Source of the DNA: Lewinellaceae bacterium
GTDB taxonomy: Bacteria; Bacteroidota; Bacteroidia; Chitinophagales; Saprospiraceae
NCBI GenBank assembly: GCA_016708875.1
Contig: JADJFA010000001.1
Location: 124,001 to 188,000 of the forward strand
DNA length: 64,000 bases
Direction: 5' to 3'
Shown here: in pieces, positions 60,926 through 64,000 of the stretch
How the letters are laid out: the number at the start of each line of letters is the position of its first letter
Position numbering within the stretch: position 1 is the first letter of the stretch
Notes under the pieces: generated by a model
The model's input: the letters and a program-made list of their open reading frames with translations, nothing else
Told to the model about the DNA's origin: nothing
Database searches by the model: none
Program-made: the position numbers and the translations under genes

Positions 60926-61006
60926 AAAAAAACGTCCAGCCACCCAACCTCTCCGTTAACACCTGCGTAATACTTCCGAACACAAACAAATAAACACTCG
61001 TACGCT

Positions 61007-61038
61007 TCCGCCGGAGACCAAAAGAGGCCTCCGGCGGA
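61007..61038. other. GC-rich hairpin before the sigma-factor gene
   Basis: TCCGCCGGAG pairs with CTCCGGCGGA over a 12-nt loop, ending 28 nt upstream of the sigma-factor start. It may be the end of the previous unit or part of the leader. The rest of 60926-61066 shows no gene. Confidence 0.55.
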
Positions 61039-61066
61039 GTTATTAAACTGTCAATTGTAAACAACC

Positions 61067-61624
61067 TTGAACCTCGACCCGCAACTTCTACAAGCAGCCT
61101 TTAAAGGCGACCGTAAAGCGCAGTACGCGCTTTACCGCTCGTGCTTTCCGGTGCTTATGGCGGTGTGTATGCGCTATCGGCGCAATCAGCAAGATGCGGT
61201 GTCGGCGGTGAACAGTGGGTTTCTCAAAATAATCCAAAACCTCGACCGGTACAAACGCGAAGAGGTGCCTTTTGAAGCCTGGATTCGGCGGATTATGATT
61301 AATACAGTAATTGATGAATTCCGCCGCGAAAAGAAATGGCGCGAGCTGACCGTATTCACAGAAGATATAGAACGAGCCTATCCCAGCGAACCAATTGATT
61401 GGAATGAAGCCGACCAACGTCTTGACATTCAACACCTTGAAGCCTTGTTGCAACGACTTCCGCCCATGACCCAGAAGGTTTTTAATCTCTTTGCAATAGA
61501 TGGATTCAGTCACCAGGAAATCAGCGATATGCTCGGCATGAGCGAAGGCACATCAAAATGGCACGTCAGCACTGCCCGGGCACAACTTCAATCCTGGATA
61601 AAAGCGGAAATGGTGGTTGGGTGA
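61067..61624 (+). CDS. ECF-type sigma-70 family RNA polymerase sigma factor
   Basis: A 185-residue sigma factor with region 2 (YRSCFPVLMAVCMRYRRNQQ ... FLKIIQNLDRYKREEVPFEAW) and region 4 (LQRLPPMTQKVFNLFAIDGF, SHQEISDMLGMSEGTSKWH) as in Bacteroidota ECF sigma factors. The frame has only TTG at 61067 as a start near the expected N-terminus. Downstream on the same strand are a transmembrane protein and a lipoprotein, so the usual arrangement of sigma factor and membrane partner is likely. Confidence 0.92.
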   Translation: MNLDPQLLQAAFKGDRKAQYALYRSCFPVLMAVCMRYRRNQQDAVSAVNSGFLKIIQNLDRYKREEVPFEAWIRRIMINTVIDEFRREKKWRELTVFTEDIERAYPSEPIDWNEADQRLDIQHLEALLQRLPPMTQKVFNLFAIDGFSHQEISDMLGMSEGTSKWHVSTARAQLQSWIKAEMVVG

Positions 61625-61632
61625 TGGTTATA

Positions 61633-61745
61633 TGGTTAATTGGGGATTTGGTTATTCGAGTTGCCCGAGCCAAATAACCGAATCCCCAATTAACCAAATA
61701 ACCGAATAAACAAATAATCGAATCCCCAAATCAACAAATAACCAC
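61633..61745. repeat. Inverted repeat with octamer-periodic arm (AAATAACC/GAATCCCC)
   Basis: Arms 61633-61658 and 61671-61696 pair over 26 bp with a 12-nt loop. The right side goes on in 8-base units (AAATAACC, GAATCCCC, AATTAACC, GAATAAAC, AAATAATC) to 61745, ending 12 nt before the next ATG. Confidence 0.85.
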
Positions 61746-61756
61746 TCACAGGGAAG

Positions 61757-62416
61757 ATGGAAAATATAGACGACCTGATGCGACAAAAATTTGACTCCGA
61801 CGATCCGGGGGAGCGTTTCGAGTTCCATGAGGAATACTGGGAACAAGCCCAAGCCTTGCTCGAAAAGGAGGATGACAAGCGGCGCAGACGATTTTGGCTC
61901 ATTATCGGGCTGGTGCTGGCCATGGCATTGCTTGCCTGGCTATTACTAAGGCTAGCACCAAATGGAAGTTTATCGCAAAATAATGTAGGAGAGGGGGATT
62001 CAATTTTTTCAACTCCAAAAACGGAGCACCCAAGCTTTGCGGATGGAAAAGATACTTTGAGTGGGCAAACAACTCAACCATCAAATTCCAGGGAACAAAC
62101 CAATGATGTAACCAGGCAGGGAGATGAAAAATTGTCAAATGCTCCAATTTCAATAGTGCCATCCGAAGGCAATATGCCGGAAAAGAAAAAACAAGGCAAT
62201 ACACGTAATAAATCAATTACAAAAACAGGGAAAAGTGCTTCAAAAGGCCTAGCAGAATCCAAAACTTCACGACAAAATCTTCTAGGTAAAAATGATGCGA
62301 TAAACGTTGGCGGTACAGAAATTACTTCAGAAAGAAACCGCCAAATCCGACGACAAATCCCTGATCTCCAATTTACCCGCCGTAGCCATAGCGAAGGAGG
62401 GTCCACCAATTACTAA
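61757..62416 (+). CDS. N-terminal part of a membrane-spanning sigma-factor partner
   Basis: A 219-residue frame. The N-terminal ~50 residues are a short acidic cytoplasmic segment (LMRQKFDSDDPGERFEFHEE), followed by Arg/Lys and one transmembrane helix (FWLIIGLVLAMALLAWLLLR), then a Ser/Lys-rich periplasmic linker. In many Bacteroidota such a protein follows an ECF sigma gene and ends in an outer-membrane-type beta-barrel domain. Here that domain is in another frame (62307-63254), which has no signal peptide of its own; a one-base frameshift between about 62301 and 62416 would join the two. Likely anti-sigma-like partner. Confidence 0.65.
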   Translation: MENIDDLMRQKFDSDDPGERFEFHEEYWEQAQALLEKEDDKRRRRFWLIIGLVLAMALLAWLLLRLAPNGSLSQNNVGEGDSIFSTPKTEHPSFADGKDTLSGQTTQPSNSREQTNDVTRQGDEKLSNAPISIVPSEGNMPEKKKQGNTRNKSITKTGKSASKGLAESKTSRQNLLGKNDAINVGGTEITSERNRQIRRQIPDLQFTRRSHSEGGSTNY

Positions 62417-63254
62417 TATACCAATCACCAATTTACCCGCCGAAGCCACGGCGGATAAACCAATCACCAGTTTACCCGCCGTAGCCATAGCGAAGGCGGA
62501 TAAACCAATCACCATCCCAATCTTCACCATTCCAACGCCTCTGTATCCAATGCTCTTGCCTGAGCGGATTTTTCAGATCCAGAAACGGCCCACTCTAGCG
62601 AAGGAGCCAATTGCGGAGAAAATCAAGCCGGTGCAAGACCAGCGGTTTTCGTTTGGCTTATCATTGGTTGGATCAGCGTATCAGCAGTCTGATACTGTTG
62701 GGCGTTGGGCAGGGTGGACTCTGGGTGCTTTTGGGGATTACCGTTTGAATAATAACTGGTCGCTAATGCTGGGTGTGCAGGCGCGTTTTGTGCCGGGCCA
62801 CACGGCACAAGGAGATTCATCAAATCCCAATCAGGTAGAGAACCTGCGTTATTCGTTTGGCTACCGAAGCGAGGAATGGAAACGTGAAACCCGTGGATTG
62901 CACTTCCTCGAAATTCCGATTTCTGCGCATTGGCACAAAGGCCCTTGGGCGCTGGAAGCTGGTGGAGCAGCAGGAATGCTCTTGGCCGTACAAGATCGAA
63001 CAGAATACACCGTGGAGTCTTCATTGGAAGAACCAAAAACCACCGTCACCAAGTTTGTAAAAGGGAACTCCGAGCCTTACAACCAAAATTATTTCTCGGC
63101 ATTCGCCGGGGCGGGGTATCGCTTAAATAATCGGATTTCTCTGATGACAAAGGCACAATACCGATTTACACCAGTTTTCAAAACCTTAGGAGAAGGCCTG
63201 AAAAACAAAGGTTTAGGCAATGTGGAGTTGGGCCTGAGGCTTCGTTTGTTTTAA
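62307..63254 (+). CDS. Beta-barrel domain, probably the C-terminal half of the same protein
   Basis: An open frame of 315 residues. Residues ~15-75 are a repeat-derived linker (ISNLPAVAIAK, ITNLPAEATADKP, ITSLPAVAIAKADKP). From ~110 to the end is an outer-membrane beta-barrel-like domain (FSFGLSLVGSAYQQS; NNWSLMLGVQARFVPG; FSAFAGAGYRLNNRISLMTKA) ending in Phe (LGLRLRLF). It has no signal peptide or good start, and overlaps the preceding frame, so I read it as the second half of one frameshifted gene. As an alternative, the two could be separate proteins. Confidence 0.65.
   Translation: MAVQKLLQKETAKSDDKSLISNLPAVAIAKEGPPITNIPITNLPAEATADKPITSLPAVAIAKADKPITIPIFTIPTPLYPMLLPERIFQIQKRPTLAKEPIAEKIKPVQDQRFSFGLSLVGSAYQQSDTVGRWAGWTLGAFGDYRLNNNWSLMLGVQARFVPGHTAQGDSSNPNQVENLRYSFGYRSEEWKRETRGLHFLEIPISAHWHKGPWALEAGGAAGMLLAVQDRTEYTVESSLEEPKTTVTKFVKGNSEPYNQNYFSAFAGAGYRLNNRISLMTKAQYRFTPVFKTLGEGLKNKGLGNVELGLRLRLF
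62376..62499. repeat. Three CCCGCC-type palindromic elements in coding frame
   Basis: Copies at 62376-62400, 62436-62455 and 62475-62499 (CCCGCCGTAGCCATAGCGAA, CCCGCCGAAGCCACGGCGG) alternate with AATCACC heptamers and encode LPAVAIAK/LPAEATADK. They belong to the family at 25534-25606. Confidence 0.8.
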
Positions 63255-63266
63255 AAATTCCTTCTT

Positions 63267-63893
63267 ATGAGAAATATACTCATTCCAATAACGCTCGTCA
63301 CCATGATATGGTCGGCTTGCAGCAAGTCTGATCCGCCGGGTGGAGGTTTTGATTCTCCCGTTTTTTCTGTTGGGTTTGAGGCGCCACCTGACTCAGGGTT
63401 TGGCTTGACGGCAGGCCTTAATGGCACTTATTTGTTTACCAAGGTTGAGGGCGGTACTGTCTCTAACCGTGTATTGGTAATGTCTGGCGCATTTGCCGAC
63501 GCTTCTTGTCCCGCAGGCGATTGCCCAGGCAGTGTGAAGTTTGAATTTAAAAATGAATGGCTGGATGATGTGGTCCGCCCTGATGTGATTTTTGCCTATG
63601 ACCAATCTTGGGAGTACCAATCGCCGCTGAATGACACCCTTCACAATGTAGCCATTCGATGGGTTACGCCTGAGGGGTCAGTGCTTCGTTCAGATATTTT
63701 GCCTCAACCTCAGGATTCATCCGGTTCTTTCTCGCACTTCATTATTCTGGATTCAGAGCCATGGGAAATGAACGAACGTGGTGAAAAGACCTGGAAAATG
63801 AACGTTGACTTTTCTTGTTGGTTGTTTGATTCGATTCAAAGCCAAGAACGAAGAATTATGGGCAGTGGCGTGATTGCGGTGGGGTATCGGTAG
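63267..63893 (+). CDS. Lipoprotein of unknown function
   Basis: A 208-residue protein with a lipoprotein signal (MRNILIPITLVTMIWSAC, lipobox WSAC, lipidated Cys18). The mature part is Gly/Pro-rich then beta-rich, with a Cys pair (ASCPAGDCPG) and KTWKMNVDFSCWL near the end. No family recognised. It begins 12 nt after the beta-barrel frame and probably belongs to the same operon as the sigma factor. Confidence 0.75.
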   Translation: MRNILIPITLVTMIWSACSKSDPPGGGFDSPVFSVGFEAPPDSGFGLTAGLNGTYLFTKVEGGTVSNRVLVMSGAFADASCPAGDCPGSVKFEFKNEWLDDVVRPDVIFAYDQSWEYQSPLNDTLHNVAIRWVTPEGSVLRSDILPQPQDSSGSFSHFIILDSEPWEMNERGEKTWKMNVDFSCWLFDSIQSQERRIMGSGVIAVGYR

Positions 63894-63900
63894 GGATCGT

Positions 63901-63967
63901 AAATTAGGAGGTAACTTCAGGTTACCTCTAATTTAGACCTCCGAGGTTTTAAAAACCTCGGAGGTCT
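63901..63967. repeat. Two adjacent palindromes after the lipoprotein gene
   Basis: The first (63901-63935, AAATTAGGAGGTAAC with a one-base bulge in its partner) is of the GTTAGGAGGCAACTT family. The second (63935-63967) is AGACCTCCGAGGTTT with its complement across three bases. Together they make a double hairpin typical of a gene end. Confidence 0.75.
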
Positions 63968-64000
63968 TGTTATGTTTGCACCATGACACGCACCAAAACA

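Noticed and set aside
63983..64000. ATG at 63983 as the start of a further plus-strand gene
   Set aside because: Only six codons are visible, too few to support a call, although its position after the double palindrome would suit a new gene.

Overview
The window looks like a chromosomal segment of a Bacteroidota bacterium, most likely a Saprospiria/Haliscomenobacter-type gliding or surface-associated member (the class is an inference from gene style, not proven). The evidence is SprA (the type IX secretion system outer-membrane translocon), several secreted proteins with type IX C-terminal sorting domains, SprB-type surface repeats, LytTR two-component signalling with a propeller sensor, N-terminal TlpA/DUF4369-like thioredoxins, and promoters of the Bacteroidota TAnnTTTG type without clear Shine-Dalgarno sites.

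Layout. 1-7.9 kb: four minus-strand genes for secreted proteins (FG-GAP protein, delta-60/MopE/HYR-like protein, M43 metalloprotease with SprB repeats, an unknown exported protein). 8.3-14.1 kb: an AT-rich, 5.8 kb insertion bounded by 27-nt terminal inverted repeats, holding an IS1595-family transposase, a membrane protein and a predicted ABC three-component (ABC-3C) conflict system; nearly every gene in it carries single-base frameshifts. 14.1-17.8 kb: LytTR regulator and propeller histidine kinase. 18-25.3 kb: SH3, VanZ, gamma-carbonic-anhydrase-like and lipoprotein genes, a PaaE-like reductase, rpsT, fabF, rnc and a frameshifted coiled-coil protein. 25.6-32.1 kb: NtrC-like regulator lacking a DNA-binding domain, TlpA-like thioredoxin, hemC, a PQQ-propeller protein, an ORF6N protein. 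32.2-39.7 kb: RND efflux pump, HNH two-gene cassette next to a relic of the O-antigen ligase gene, the intact ligase, a four-helix-bundle (23S IVS-type) gene between inverted repeats, and a Wzz-like protein. 39.9-51 kb: sprA and a large beta-helix type IX cargo. 51.2-64 kb: membrane patatin, membrane pyrophosphatase, glycosyltransferase, BNR/YCF48 cargo, an ECF sigma factor with a transmembrane/beta-barrel partner, and a lipoprotein.

The genes hang together as envelope biology: SprA exports the CTD-bearing cargo proteins; the ligase and Wzz-like protein build surface polysaccharide; the ECF sigma group probably senses envelope state. The most unusual signals are not genes. Many gene ends carry long, nearly perfect inverted repeats whose arms differ from site to site; two of them (20.3 kb and 24.4 kb) share a conserved loop. 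The ORF6N gene contains three consecutive palindromes with the core TCACAAATTGTGA (one slightly diverged) and a fourth lies upstream of it. The IR-bounded ABC-3C element is the best candidate for a little-described mobile system.

Caution on sequence quality: several frameshifts, inside and outside the insertion, are one-base changes in homopolymers, so sequencing error competes with true gene decay.
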